A stretch of DNA of 64,000 bases, taken from NCBI RefSeq assembly GCF_003086295.3, contig NC_092046.1:103767363-103831362 (forward strand). Reading direction: 5' to 3'. Positions 22,813 through 33,951 of this stretch are shown piece by piece. The DNA is from Arachis hypogaea. Lineage: Eukaryota > Streptophyta > Magnoliopsida > Fabales > Fabaceae. Position 1 is the stretch's first letter. Every line of letters begins with the position of its first letter. The notes beneath the pieces were generated by a model. That model saw only the letters and a list, made by a program, of their open reading frames with translations, made no database searches and was not told the origin of the DNA. Both the position numbers and the translations under genes were made by a program.

Positions 22813-22958
22813 ACTTATTATTTTTCAACCAAGTAGTATTTAAATGCAAACAATCAACTACACATGCAATCTATTATGCAATGCAACAATGAACTAATGA
22901 ATAAAATAAGACATTGGTGTTGAGAAGAGAATAACTAACCCATGGAGATCGGTATCGA

Positions 22959-22995
22959 CCTCCCCACACTTAAAGGTTGCACCGTCCTCGATGCA
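22959..22995 (-). promoter_or_regulatory. Central hairpin plus polypurine tract, unit 1
   Basis: On the minus strand TGCATCG-AGGA-CGGTGCA (one G-U pair) is followed by CCTTTAAGTGTGGGGAGG. Units 2 to 4 have the perfect stem TGCACCG/CGGTGCA. Confidence 0.65.
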
Positions 22996-23687
22996 TGCTA
23001 AGATGTACAAGTGGACGGGCTGTTCCAACTGATGCCTTTCTCTATAGATTGTGCAGATTGACTTGCCTGTCTCCCCATATAGAAGTTCTTCCTTTTCCCT
23101 TCCTCGGTGGCCATCCTGAAAGAAGAGGAGAAGGGATAAAAGTAACCCAGAAATAAAGATAAGAAAAATAAATATAATATGGGTTGGTAATGCCAAATAG
23201 TAAAGGTCTCAATTACATGGTAGCTACAACATGCAGTGAGAAAACAGTAGAAGCATACGGCATATCAATAGTGCAAGAATTGCAACAATGGGGGAGAGGG
23301 TGTGGGTAATGCAAAATAGTGTAAGTGCATATCAATGCAAAAGGAATATCAATATTATAAAAATTAGCATTGACTTATAAATAATAATCCCAATTAGAAT
23401 AAAACAAGTCATGAAGCACCAGAATAATTCAAAAAGATGTAACAGTTGAATGAGAAAATTTTAACACCAATGAAAAAAATAATAATTTGAGAAAAGAAAA
23501 AAAATATACCCAAAATTAAAATGCAATGGATGAAAGTATGCAAATAAATTAAATAAAATAGAATAAAAGTGAAGAGGGATAAGAAGTTAAAAAGATGAAG
23601 TAAGAAAGAAAGAAGAAAGAAGAAAAGATAGAAAAAATTAGGATTAGAAAAGAAAAGATAAGATAATTGGCGCTGATCAGGATAAGT

Positions 23688-24141
23688 TGTGCGGCGCAGG
23701 CGACGCGAGCGCGTGGGTTATGCGTTCGCGCGGATAGCGCTTCTACGAAGTGACGCGGACGCGTGGTTGACTCGATCGCATGAATGGCCATACTTTGAAA
23801 AATGACGCGGACGCGTGGGGCACGCGTTCGCGTGGGGCACGTGTTCGCGTGGTTGGGCTTGTGCTTCTAGCGCGGTTCCAGCCCCACTCCATCACAACTT
23901 GCTGCCATACACCCGTTTTACGTCGATTTTTAGGGTCACGCATTCGCGTGGGTGATGCGGACGCGTGGGAGGCGTAATTTCCAAATGACGCAGCCGCGTG
24001 GTTGACGCGGACGCGTGGGCATGTTTATGCCAAAGGCACGCCTCCAGCCATGCTCTCGCGTGACTCTCTGTTCAATTCTCTTTTCATCAAAACGCACTGG
24101 TGACGCGGACGCGTCAACAACGCTGCCGCGTCGCGTGCGTG
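23688..24141. repeat. Palindromic word block, unit 1 (GACGCGGACGCGTGG type)
   Basis: About ten copies of GACGCGGACGCGTGG or CACGCGTTCGCGTGG and variants, in pairs, separated by A/T-richer spacers. The CpG density is far above that of the surroundings. The Arg-rich ORFs here come from the word. Confidence 0.85.
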
Positions 24142-24280
24142 TTTTTTTTTTTATGTAGAATGCAAAATGCAATGCTAATGTGGATATTATGAATAATTCC
24201 AGGTTCAATGAAATAAAATAAAACTTAAAAACAAACAAAACAAAATAAAATTAAAATTGAAAAAGGAATGATCATACCAT

Positions 24281-24298
24281 GGTGGGTTGTCTCCCACC
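24281..24298 (-). promoter_or_regulatory. Hairpin after gag-like ORF, unit 1
   Basis: GGTGGG/CCCACC with a 6-nt loop, followed on the minus strand by ATGGTATGATC. Copies are at 30470-30487, 36719-36736 and 50810-50827. Confidence 0.6.
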
Positions 24299-24401
24299 TA
24301 GCACTTTTAGTTAAAGTCCTTAAGTTGGACATTTGGGGAGTCCTTTGTTATGGTGGCTTGTGCTTGTACTGATCCTTGAATCTCCACCAATGTTTACAAT
24401 T

Positions 24402-25912
24402 CTAGTATCCTCCGGGATCTCAAACTAGGCGCAGAAAGCCTTCAAGCAAGTTAAAGCAAGTGACAAGGCCCCAAGAGTGTTGATTGCCAGAATGAATTCC
24501 GGGTCCTAAACCTTGCTTTTGCCCCCGTCTTCTTGTTGATCATTAGTGTTCCAACTAGGTGGCAGGCAATCTGAATTCTCACTAAAGTGGCCAAACAACT
24601 TCCTAGACCCATTTAGTTGAGCTTTACACCAACCTTTGTATTTAAACTTTGAGCTTTCCACCATATTGAATCCTGCATGACGACTCCTACCACTAACCAT
24701 CTCCCTCTTACTCTTAAAGCCACAAAGAGCTCTAAGCTAACCATCTGTTTCAAGCAAAGCATATTCAAGTGAGCTAATTAAGCTTAGAGATGAGAGATTT
24801 ACCCACTTGAATGAAGGGATGGATGGTGATGGCTTTGGGAAAGAGGACTCCAGCAACTGTGGTAAGGTGATTTCCAGCTCCATTTCCTTGTGCTCTTCCT
24901 TGACAACTTCCACCTCTTTGCGAGCTTCTTCAATTCTAACCTCTTCCTCTTGGTAGCTTTCTTCCAAATCAAACTCTTCTTTATGGCTTACCAAGGGTAT
25001 GGAAGGTTGTGCTTCCTCTTCTTTAATCTCCATCTCTTGATCAACCTCTGCAAAATCTTCAACCATGATATGCCTTGGAGGTTGTACACCCTCTTCAACA
25101 TCAAATTCAAACTTCTCGGCGGAATCCTGTACAGTTCTCGATTTCCATGGAGGTTCAGCATCTCCTAAATCATCAACCATTTCTTCCTCTGCAACTATTA
25201 TGGCTTCCTCCACTTGTTCCAATACAAAGCCATGTTCCTCATTGTCCACCAAAATTTATGGTGTCTCCTTCATACTACGCTCTTCTTTTGATTCTCCACA
25301 TGTAGCCATGGGAGTGCTTTGAGTGCTCAAATGTTGAGAAGCTAATTTATTTACTACCTCGGTTAAGGCAGTCGCGAGTTCCAGTACATCCCTTTGCATC
25401 TTCGCTTGCCCTTGAAGAAGACCACGAAGGATGTCATCCATTGGAGATTGGAGTAGATATGAGGGTTCATTATTTTGGAGAAAGGTTTCATAATAGGAAG
25501 GTGGTTCATCTTGATAAGGATATGGAGATGGTGAATATTGAGGTGGTGGTTCTGGGTGTGGTTCATATGGTGGTTAGTGTGGTGGATATAGGTTAGGGTC
25601 ATATGGTGGTGTTTGGTGGTAAGGGACTTGTGAGTATGGTGGTTCAAAATTACGTGGAGGGGGAGGTTCATAGGTTTTTTGTGGTGGGTGTTGATTGTCA
25701 CGAAGAGGTCCACCATAACCATTGTCTTGGTGCGCATCATAGAATGGTTGTTGATAGTGCCTTGGAGGTGGTTGTCGCCAAGAGGGTTGATCAAATCCTT
25801 GTGGCTCCTCCCATCTTTGATTGTCCCATCCATGACCCAAGCTTTCATTGTAATCTCCTCTTCCTGTAACATGATTGTAACCAAACTCATAGCCAAAGGG
25901 GTGAGAATTCAT
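24402..25912 (-). pseudogene. E5 unit 1 gag-like ORF (broken)
   Basis: The start at 25912 gives MNSHPFGYEFGYNHVTGRGD. A Gly/Trp/Gln- then Pro/Tyr-rich part follows (to 25574). Then come a helical part MDDILRGLLQGQAKMQRDVL, a long Glu-rich acidic part (25252-24800), a conserved KWVNLSSLSLI...LLETDG block and a basic part (24700-24506). Stops in frame: TAA at 25574-25576 and TAG at 24737-24739 (both shared by all four units), TAA near 25256 and TAG at 24506-24508. There are no enzyme motifs and no zinc knuckle. A structural or packaging role is only a guess from position. Confidence 0.75.
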
Positions 25913-26222
25913 AGTAGCTAATAAAAATTAAAAATAAAAACAAATTTAAATTAAAAGGTTATTGAAATTTAAATTTTGAATTTGAAAATTAAATTTTGAA
26001 TTTTAAATTTTGAAATTTGAATTTTGAAAAAGTCAACAATATAAGATAAGATTTTGAAAAGGATATAATTTTTTTTTGTGATTTTCGAAAAAAATCAATT
26101 AAAATAAAGAGCAATAACCTCTTAATTTACGAAAAAGAAAAAATAAAAACAAAAATAAAAACAAATAAACAAGTAAAAAGTAAATATTTACAATAACCAA
26201 TAATAAGGCACATGTTTGCAAT

Positions 26223-26240
26223 TCCCCGGCAACGGCGCCA
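26223..26240 (-). promoter_or_regulatory. tRNA-Asp primer binding site, unit 1
   Basis: The minus strand is exactly TGGCGCCGTTGCCGGGGA, separated from the LTR end by AAA. A perfect match to the tRNA-Asp complement. Confidence 0.92.
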
Positions 26241-26243
26241 TTT

Positions 26244-27704
26244 TGTCGATCGAATTTTTGTTTAGTAAAGAAATTTTATAAAATTAATCGCGTTGGTAGT
26301 ATAGTTTCTAAACCAACAGAGAATCCTTTCATACAAAAATTTAGTTGTCACAAGTAACAAAACCCAATAAAATTTATAACCGAAGTATTTAAACCTCGGG
26401 TCTTCTTCTCAAGGAATTGCAGGGAGGTATGATTTATTATTGGTTATGGAAAAAGATATGTTTGTGGGGTTTTTTAATGTATAAGATAAAAAGCAAGAAT
26501 AGTAAATGGAAAAAAGAATAAACTAATAACTAGAAAAGCTCTTGGCAAGTTATGAGAACTGAAATTCCTATCCTAGTTATCCTTATCAATGGTGATGAGA
26601 ATTGGGTTTTAATCCCACTTAGTTAAGTCAAGTGGACTAATTAATTTTATCCTCAAGTCCTAGTCTTTCCTTTGGAAAGGCTAGAGTTATTGGAACTCAA
26701 ATTAATCAGCAACTCCCAATTTCAGCAACTGCTTTATTTGATAACTCAAACGTCACCAATTACTTAACCAGAGCCAAAAGGAAGAAAATATCTGAATTAA
26801 ATTAAAAGCATTCATATAAATAAAGCAAAGCAAAGTCAAATCTGAAATACCTCAAATTATATTAAATAAAATATTCAAATCTAAATACGAAGAATTCATA
26901 AGCCAAATTGGTAACATGAGTCAGATATGAATAAAAGCATTATAATAAATAAAGATATAAAAGGAATATTGAACCTGAGAAGAAGTTGAAATCCTAAATC
27001 CTAATATAAATCCTAATCCTAATTCTAAGAGAGAGGAGAGAACCTCTTTCTCTAATAACTACATCTAATCCTAAAACTATGTGAATATGAATGTATATGA
27101 GTTGTGTGATGAATGGATACATTCTCCCACTTTATAGCCTCTAATCTATATTTTCTGAGCCGAGAACTGGGTCAGAAACAGCCCAGAATTTGCTAGTTTC
27201 GAAGTCAAACACGCTGGTTTTTTCGCCACTGCGACGCGTCCGCTTGGATCACGCATTCGCGTCACTTATCATCAGGGCAGCTACGCGACATTATATATCA
27301 AATCGAAGCCCCGGACATTAGCTTTCCAACACAACTAGAACCGCCTCATTTGGACCTCTGTAGCTCAAGTTATGACCGTTTTAGTGCGAGAGGGTCAGGG
27401 TGACAACTTTGCAGTTCCTTCAACTTCTTGTATTCCTTCCATTTTTGCATGCTTCCTTTCCATCCTCTAAGCCATTCCTGCCCTGTAATCTCTGAAAACA
27501 CTTAACACACATATCAAGGCATCGAATGGTAATAAGAGAAGATTAAACATATCAAAATTAAGACCAAAGAAGCATGTTTTCAATCATAGAACAAAATCAG
27601 GAAGGAAAACGTAAACTCATGCAAATCATATGAATAAGTGTATGAATGATTGATAATATCCACTCAATTGAGCACAAGATAAACCATAAAATAGTGGTTT
27701 ATCA
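26244..27704 (-). repeat. E5 LTR 1
   Basis: 1461 bp. Minus-strand start TGATAAACCACTATTTTATGG (27704), end ATCGACA (26244). It contains the shared module (27288-27404), words GACGCGTCCGC/ACGCATTCGCGTCAC (27232-27265), a TATA box (27131-27137) and an AGAGAGGAGAGAACCTCT hairpin (27027-27056). The terminal GTCGA differs from GACGA in LTRs 2-4. Confidence 0.92.
27131..27137 (-). promoter_or_regulatory. TATA box in E5 LTR 1
   Basis: The minus strand reads GGCTATAAAGTGGGAG. The same box is at 33378-33384, 39628-39634 and 53737-53743. The E4 LTR has lost it (GGGGCTGCAGAGTGGG). Confidence 0.5.
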
Positions 27705-27743
27705 ACCTCCCCACACTTAAACATTAGCATATCCTCATGCTAA
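27705..27743 (-). promoter_or_regulatory. 3' hairpin plus polypurine tract, unit 2
   Basis: On the minus strand TTAGCAT-GAGGAT-ATGCTAA (27724-27743) is followed by TTTAAGTGTGGGGAGGT, which abuts LTR 1. Identical sites occur at 33952-33990 and 40202-40240. Confidence 0.82.
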
Positions 27744-29165
27744 GCTCAAGAGAAGCTATAAAGGAGTGAAGAGGAATGGTAAAATGTATGAAATGCAATC
27801 CTATCTATATGAATGCAACTAAATGTGAAATGCTTCTACCTACTTGGTTAAAAATAAATAAGTTCTCCAAGACAAACATAAATCAAATTCCACTAATTCA
27901 AACCATACAGTAAAAACAAGTAAACTTGTAAGAAGATAGCTCATGAAAGCAGGGAATATAGAATCAAGCATTGAACCCTTACTGGTAGTGTATATCACTC
28001 TAACTCTCAAGTGTCTAGGGTCAATCACTCTACTCTTTCCTAGTCATGCTTTCTCAACCTTGTTCTTCATCTAACCAATCAACAAATATTTAGTATACCA
28101 CTGCAAACATCATGAGGTCTTTTCAGGGTTGTAATGGGGTTGAGGTAAAGGTAAGGATATATATATATATAAGGCTAAGTGAGCTAACAAAGTGAATCCT
28201 TGATTAGTCTAAGATCTCACCTAACATATACATACTTTATATAATTTAAAATGCTTTACCTAGCTACCCAAAATTTTCCCACTTTTGTATTACATACTCA
28301 TGTATCAAACTTATTTTTGAATTTTGTCCCATGTGCATTGATTCTTTTTATTTTGCATTTGGGGTAATATTATTTTTCTTTTTTTTTTGTATCCCCTTAT
28401 TTAATTACTTAATATTTTTTTTTCAATGCACATGGTAATTTAATTATTTTGATTTTACATGAGCATGCTTCCCAAATTTTCAAATAACTTATTCAATTTA
28501 ATTCCCCTTTTTTTTTTTTCTATCATCCCATGTTTCCATAAAAACCCCATACTTAAATTATACACAATATCTATCTTAAGCTAACCAAGGATTCGACTTG
28601 GAATTTTTATTTTATTTTTCTGCTTAAGGCTAGTAATGTGGTTATGGAACAGAGGGGGTTAAAAAGCTCAAAGTGGCTAACAAGGGTGAGCTAAAAGGGT
28701 AGGCTTATTTGGGATAAGTGAGTGAAAACAAGTAATGGCCTCAATCATATGCAAGCATGTAAATACATTAAATAATGGACATATAGAGTGGAACAAAGTA
28801 AAGATTGCAATTATAGAGAAGAAAACACACAAGAATAAAATATTTATGGTTAACTAATGTAACCATGTAATTAATCTCAAAATCTCACAGGTTGTGTGTT
28901 CTTTGGCTCAAAAACAATTTTCCAAATACAACTTCAAACAAATTTAACACATAGAAAATTTTAATTTTTTTATTTAAATTAGTGAATTTTTTTTTCAAAA
29001 ATAGGGTCCAAAAAAGAAATTTATTATTTTTCAACCAAGTAGTATTTAAATGCAAACAATCAACTACACATGCAATCTATTATGCAATGCAACAATGAAC
29101 TAATGAATAAAATAAGACATTGGTGTTGAGAAGAGAATAACTAACCCATGGAAATCGGTATCGAC

Positions 29166-29201
29166 CTCCCCACACTTAAAGGTTGCACCGTCCTCGGTGC
29201 A
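29166..29201 (-). promoter_or_regulatory. Central hairpin plus polypurine tract, unit 2
   Basis: Perfect stem TGCACCG/CGGTGCA with loop AGGA (29184-29201), then CCTTTAAGTGTGGGGAGG. Copies with the same stem are at 35413-35448 and 41699-41734. Confidence 0.7.
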
Positions 29202-29898
29202 TGCTAAGATGTACAAGTGGACGGGCTACTCCAACTAATGCCTTTCTCTATAGATTGTGCAGACTGACTTGCCTGTCTCCCCATATAGAAGTTCTTCCTT
29301 TTCCCTTCCTCGGTGACCATCCTGAAAGAAGAGGAAAAGGGAGAAAAGTAACCCAGAAATAAAGATAAGAAAAATAAATAAAATATGGGTTGGTAATGCC
29401 AAATAGTAAAGGTCTCAATTACATGGTAGCTACAACATGTAGTGAGAAAACAGTAGAAGCATACGGCATATCAATAGTGCAAGAATTGCAACAATGGGGG
29501 AGAGGGTGTGGGTAATGCAAAATAGTGTAAGTGCATATCAATGCAAAAGGAATATCAGTATTATAAAAATTAGCATTTACTTATAAATAATAATACCCAA
29601 TTAGAATAAAACAAGTCATGAAGCACTAGAATAATTTAAAAAGATGTAACAGTTGAATGAGAATATTTTATCACTAATGAAAAAAATAATAATTTGAGAA
29701 AAGAAAAAAAATATACCCAAAATTAAAATACAATTGACGAAAGTATGCAAATAAATTAAATAAAATAGAAATAAAAGTGAAGAGGGATGAGAAGTTAAAA
29801 ACATGAAGTAAGAAAGAAAGAAGAAAGAAGAAAAGATAGAAAAAAATTAGGATTAGAAAAGAAAAGATAAGATAATTGGCGCTGATCAGGATAAGTTG

Positions 29899-30332
29899 TG
29901 CGGCGCAGGCAACGCGAGCGCGTGGGTTATACGTTCGCGCGGATAGCGCTTCTATGAAGTGACGCGGACGCGTGGTTGACGCGTTCGCATGAATGGCCAT
30001 ACCTTGAAAAATGGCGCGGACGCGTGGGGCACGCGTTCGCGTGGTGGGGCTTGTGCTTCTAGCGCGGTTCCAGCCCCACTCCATCACAACTTGCTGCCAT
30101 ACACCCGTTTTACGTCGATTTTTAGGGTCACGCGTTCGCGTGGGTGATGCGGACGTGTGGGAGGCGTAATTTTCAAATGACGCGGCCGCGTGGTTGACGC
30201 GGACGCGTGGGCATGTTTGTGCCAAAGGCACGCCTCCAGCCATGCTCTTGCGTGACTCTCTGTTCAATTCTCTTTTCTTCAAAACGCACTGGGGACGCGG
30301 ACGCGTCAACAACGCTGCCGCGTCGCATGCGT
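29899..30332. repeat. Palindromic word block, unit 2
   Basis: Same arrangement as in unit 1, with independent substitutions inside the words. The 212-codon minus-strand open frame across it (29674-30312) is an artefact of the Arg-rich word and T-rich flank. Confidence 0.85.
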
Positions 30333-30590
30333 GTTTTTTTTATGTAGAATGCAAAATGCAATGCTAATGTGGATGTTATGAATAATTCCAGGTTCAATGA
30401 AATAAAATAAAACTTAAAAACAAATAAAACGAAATAAAATTAAAATTGAAAAAGGAACGATCATACCATGGTGGGTTGTCTCCCACCTAGCACTTTTAGT
30501 TAAAATCCTTAAGTTGGACATTTGGGGAGTCCTTTGTTATGGTGGCTTGTGCTTGTACTGATCCTTGAATCTCCACCAATGTTTGCAATT

Positions 30591-32102
30591 CTAGTATCCT
30601 CCGGGATCCCAAACTAGGCGCAGAAAGCCTTCAAGCAAGTTAAAGCAAGTGACAAGGCCCCAAGAGTGTTGATTGCCAGAATGAATTCCGGGGTCCCAAA
30701 CCCTGCTTTTGTCCCCATCTTCTTGTTGATCATTAGTGTTCCAACTGGGTGGCAGGCAATCTGAATTCTCACTAAAGCGGCCAAACAACTTCCTAGACCC
30801 ATTCAATTGAGCTTTACACTAACCTTTGTATTTAAACTTTGAGCTTTCCACCATATTGAATCTTGCATGACGACTCCTACCACTAACCATCTCCCTCTTA
30901 CTCTTAAAGCCACAAAGAGCTCTAAGCTAACCATCTGTTTCAAGCAAAGCATATTCAAGTGAGCTAATTAAGCTTAGAGATGAGAGATTTACCCACTTGA
31001 ATGAAGGGATGGATGGTGATGGCTTTGGGAAAGAGGTCTCCAGCAACTGTGGTAAGGTGATTTCCAGCTCCATTCCCTTGTGCTCTTCCTTGACAACTTC
31101 CACCTCTTTGCGAGCTTCTTCAATTCCAACCTCTTCCTCTTGGTAGCTTTCTTCCAAATCAAAATCTTCTTTATGGCTTACCAAGGGTATGGGAGGTTGT
31201 GCTTCCTCTTCTTTAATCTCCATCTCTTGATCAACCTCTGCAAAATCTTCAACCATGATATGCCTTGGAGGTTGTACACCCTTTTTAACATCAAATTCAA
31301 ACTTCTCGGCGGAATCCTGTATAGTTCTCGATTTCCATGGAGGTTCAGCATCTCCTAAATCTTCAACCATTTCTTCCTCTGCAACTATTATGGCTTCCTC
31401 CAATTGTTCCAATACAAAGCCATGTTCCTCATTGTCCACCGAAGTTTCTAGTGTCTCCTTCATACTACGCTCTTCTTTTGATTCTCCACATGCAGCCATG
31501 GGAGTGCTTTGAGTGCTCAAATGTTGAGAAGCTAATTTATTTACTACCTCGGTTAAGGCAGTCGCGAGTTCCAGTACATCCCTTTGCATCTTCGCTTGCC
31601 CTTGAAGAAGAGCACGAAGGATGTCATCCATTGGAGATTGGAGTAGATATGAGGGTTCATTATTTTGGAGAAAGGGTTCATAATAGGAAGGTGGTTCATC
31701 TTGATAAGGATATGGAGATGGTGAATATTGAGGTGGTGGTTCTGGGTGTGGTTCATATGGTGGTTAGTGTGGTGGATATAGGTTAGGGTCATATGGTGGT
31801 GTTTGGTGGTAAGGGACTTGTGAGTATGGTGGTTCAAAATTACGTGGAGGGGGAGGTTCATAGGTTTTTTGTGGTGGGTGTTGATTGTCACGAAGAGGTC
31901 CACCATAACCATTGTCTTGGTGCGCATCACAGAATGGTTGTTGATAGTGCCTTGCAGGTGGTTATCGCCAAGAGGGTTGATCAAATCCTTGTGGTTCCTC
32001 CCATCTTTGATTGTCCCATCCATGACCCAAGCTTTCATTGTAATCTCCTCTTCCTGTAACATGATTGTAACCAAACTCATAACCAAAGGGGTGAGAATTC
32101 AT
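30591..32102 (-). pseudogene. E5 unit 2 gag-like ORF (broken, longest acidic part)
   Basis: Same domain order as unit 1. The helical plus acidic part is intact for 234 codons (31631-30927), the best-preserved copy. Stops: TAA at 31962-31964 (WRQPP to WR-stop, CAA to TAA, unique to this unit), the shared TAA near 31764 and the shared TAG at 30927-30929. The distal basic part ends in WDPGGY at 30591. Confidence 0.75.
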
Positions 32103-32469
32103 AGTAGCTAATAAAAATTAAAAATAAAAACAAATTTAAATTAAAAGGTTATTGAAATTTAAATTTTGAATTTGAAAATTAAATTTTGAATTTTAAATTT
32201 TGAAATTTGAATTTTGAAAAAGTCAACAATATAAGATAAAGATTTGAAAAAGATTTAAATTTTGAAAAGGTTTGATTTTTAAAATAAGATAAGATAAGAT
32301 TTTGAAAAGGATATAATTTTTTTTGTGATTTTCGAAAAAAATCAATTAAAATAAAGAGCAATAACCTCTTAATTTACTTAAAAGAAAAAATAAAAACAAA
32401 AATAAAAACAAATAAACAAGTAAAAAGTAAATATTTACAATAACCAATAATAAGGCACATGTTTGCAAT

Positions 32470-32487
32470 TCCCCGGCAACGGCACCA
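32470..32487 (-). promoter_or_regulatory. tRNA-Asp primer binding site, unit 2
   Basis: TGGTGCCGTTGCCGGGGA on the minus strand, one transition away from the perfect site. Confidence 0.88.
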
Positions 32488-32490
32488 TTT

Positions 32491-33951
32491 TGACGATCGA
32501 ATTTTTGTTTAGTAAAGAAATTTTATAAAATTAATCGCGTTGGTAGTATAGTTTCTAAACCAACAGAGAATCCTTTCATACAAAAATTTAGTTGTCACAA
32601 GTAACAAAACCCAATAAAATTTATAACCGAAGTATTTAAACCTCGGGTCTTCTTCTCAAGGAATTGCAGGGAGGTATGATTTATTAATGGTTATGGAAAA
32701 AGATATGTTTGTGGGGTTTTTTAATGTATAAGATAAAAAGCCAGAATAGTAAATGGAAAAAATAATAAACTAATAACTAGAAAAGCTCTTGGCAAGTTAT
32801 GAGAACTGAAATTCCTATCCTTGTTATCCTTATCAATGGTGATGAGAATTGGGTTTTAATCCCACTTAGTTAAGTCAAGTGGACTAATTAATTTTATCCT
32901 CAAGTCCTAGTCTTTCCTTTGGAAAGGCTAGAGTTATTGGAACTCAAATTAATCAGCAACTCCCAATTTCAGCAACTGCTTTATTTGATAACTCAAACGT
33001 CACCAATTACTTAACCAGAGCCAAAAGGAAGAAAATATCTGAATTAAATTAAAAGCATTCATATAAATAAAGCAAAGCAAAGTCAAATCTGAAATACCTC
33101 AAATTATATTAAATAAAATATTCAAATCTAAATACGAAGAATTCATAAGCCAAATTGGTAACATGAGTCAGATATGAATAAAAGCATTATAATAAATAAA
33201 AATATAAAAGGAATATTGAACCTGAGAAGAAGTTGAAATCCTAAATCCTAATATAAATCCTAATCCTAAATCTAAGAGAGAGGAGAGAACCTCTTTCTCT
33301 AAAAACTACATCTAATCCTAAAACTATGTGAATATGAATGTATATGAGTTGTGTGATGAATGGATACATTCTCCCACTTTATAGCCTCTAATCTATATTT
33401 TCTAAGCCGAGAACTGGGTCAGAAATAGCCCAGAATTTGCTAGTTTCGAATTCAAACACACTGGTTTTTTTGCCACTGCGACGCGTCCGCGTGGATCATG
33501 CATTCGCGTCACTTATCATCAGGGCAGCTATGCCACATTATATATCAAATCGAAGCCCCGGACGTTAGCTTTCCAACACAACTAGAACCGCCTCATTTGG
33601 ACCTCTGTAGCTCAAGTTATGACCGTTTTAGTGCGAGAGGGTCAGGGTGACAACTTTTCAGTTCCTTCAACTTCTTGTATTCCTTCCATTTTTGCATGCT
33701 TCCTTTCCATCCTCTAAGCCATTCCTGCCCTGTAATCTCTGAAAACACTTAACACACATATCAAGGCATCGAATGGTAATAAGAGAAGATTAAACATATC
33801 AAAATTAAGACCAAAGAAGCATGTTTTCAATCATAGCCCAAAATCAGGAAAGAAAACGTAAACTCATGCAAATCATATGAATAAGTGTATGAATGATTGA
33901 TAATATCCACTCAATTGAGCACAAGATAAACCATAAAATAGTGGTTTATCA
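32491..33951 (-). repeat. E5 LTR 2
   Basis: 1461 bp. It shares with LTR 3 small differences from LTRs 1 and 4 (TTATTAATGG at 32683 and AATCCTAAATCTAAG at 33266), so LTRs 2 and 3 look like the most recent duplicates. Shared module 33535-33651. Confidence 0.92.

Larger units (their letters stand above)
22813..26243 (-). mobile_element. E5 unit 1 interior (3' end truncated)
   Basis: Minus-strand order: primer site, AT-rich leader (25913-26222, AAATTTTGAATTT words), gag-like pseudogene (24402-25912), hairpin at 24281-24298, palindromic word block (23688-24141), CT/AT-rich stretch, and central hairpin plus purine tract (22959-22995). The remaining 1.3 kb to the 3' LTR is absent. The leader lacks about 45 bp present in units 2 and 3. 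Confidence 0.88.
27705..32490 (-). mobile_element. E5 unit 2 interior
   Basis: A full 4786-bp interior. From the right: primer site 32470-32487, AT-rich leader, gag-like pseudogene 30591-32102, hairpin 30470-30487, palindromic word block 29899-30332, central hairpin and purine tract 29166-29201, 1.4 kb non-coding with a short (TA)n, then the 3' hairpin and purine tract 27705-27743. No other gene is visible. Confidence 0.9.

Noticed and set aside
25363..25896. 177-codon His/Met/Thr-rich minus-strand ORF present in all units
   Set aside because: It is a shadow of the Pro/Tyr-rich gag-like frame. The first frame has the family features and matches E2.
26223..26240. Possible tRNA-Asp gene fragment
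   Set aside because: Only 18 nt match, directly beside an LTR end, as expected for a primer binding site. No D, anticodon or T arms follow.
29674..30312. 212-codon minus-strand ORF (and 35883-36557)
   Set aside because: It runs across the Arg-rich translation of the GACGCGGACGCGTGG words into a T-rich tail. Units 1 and 4 do not keep the frame.
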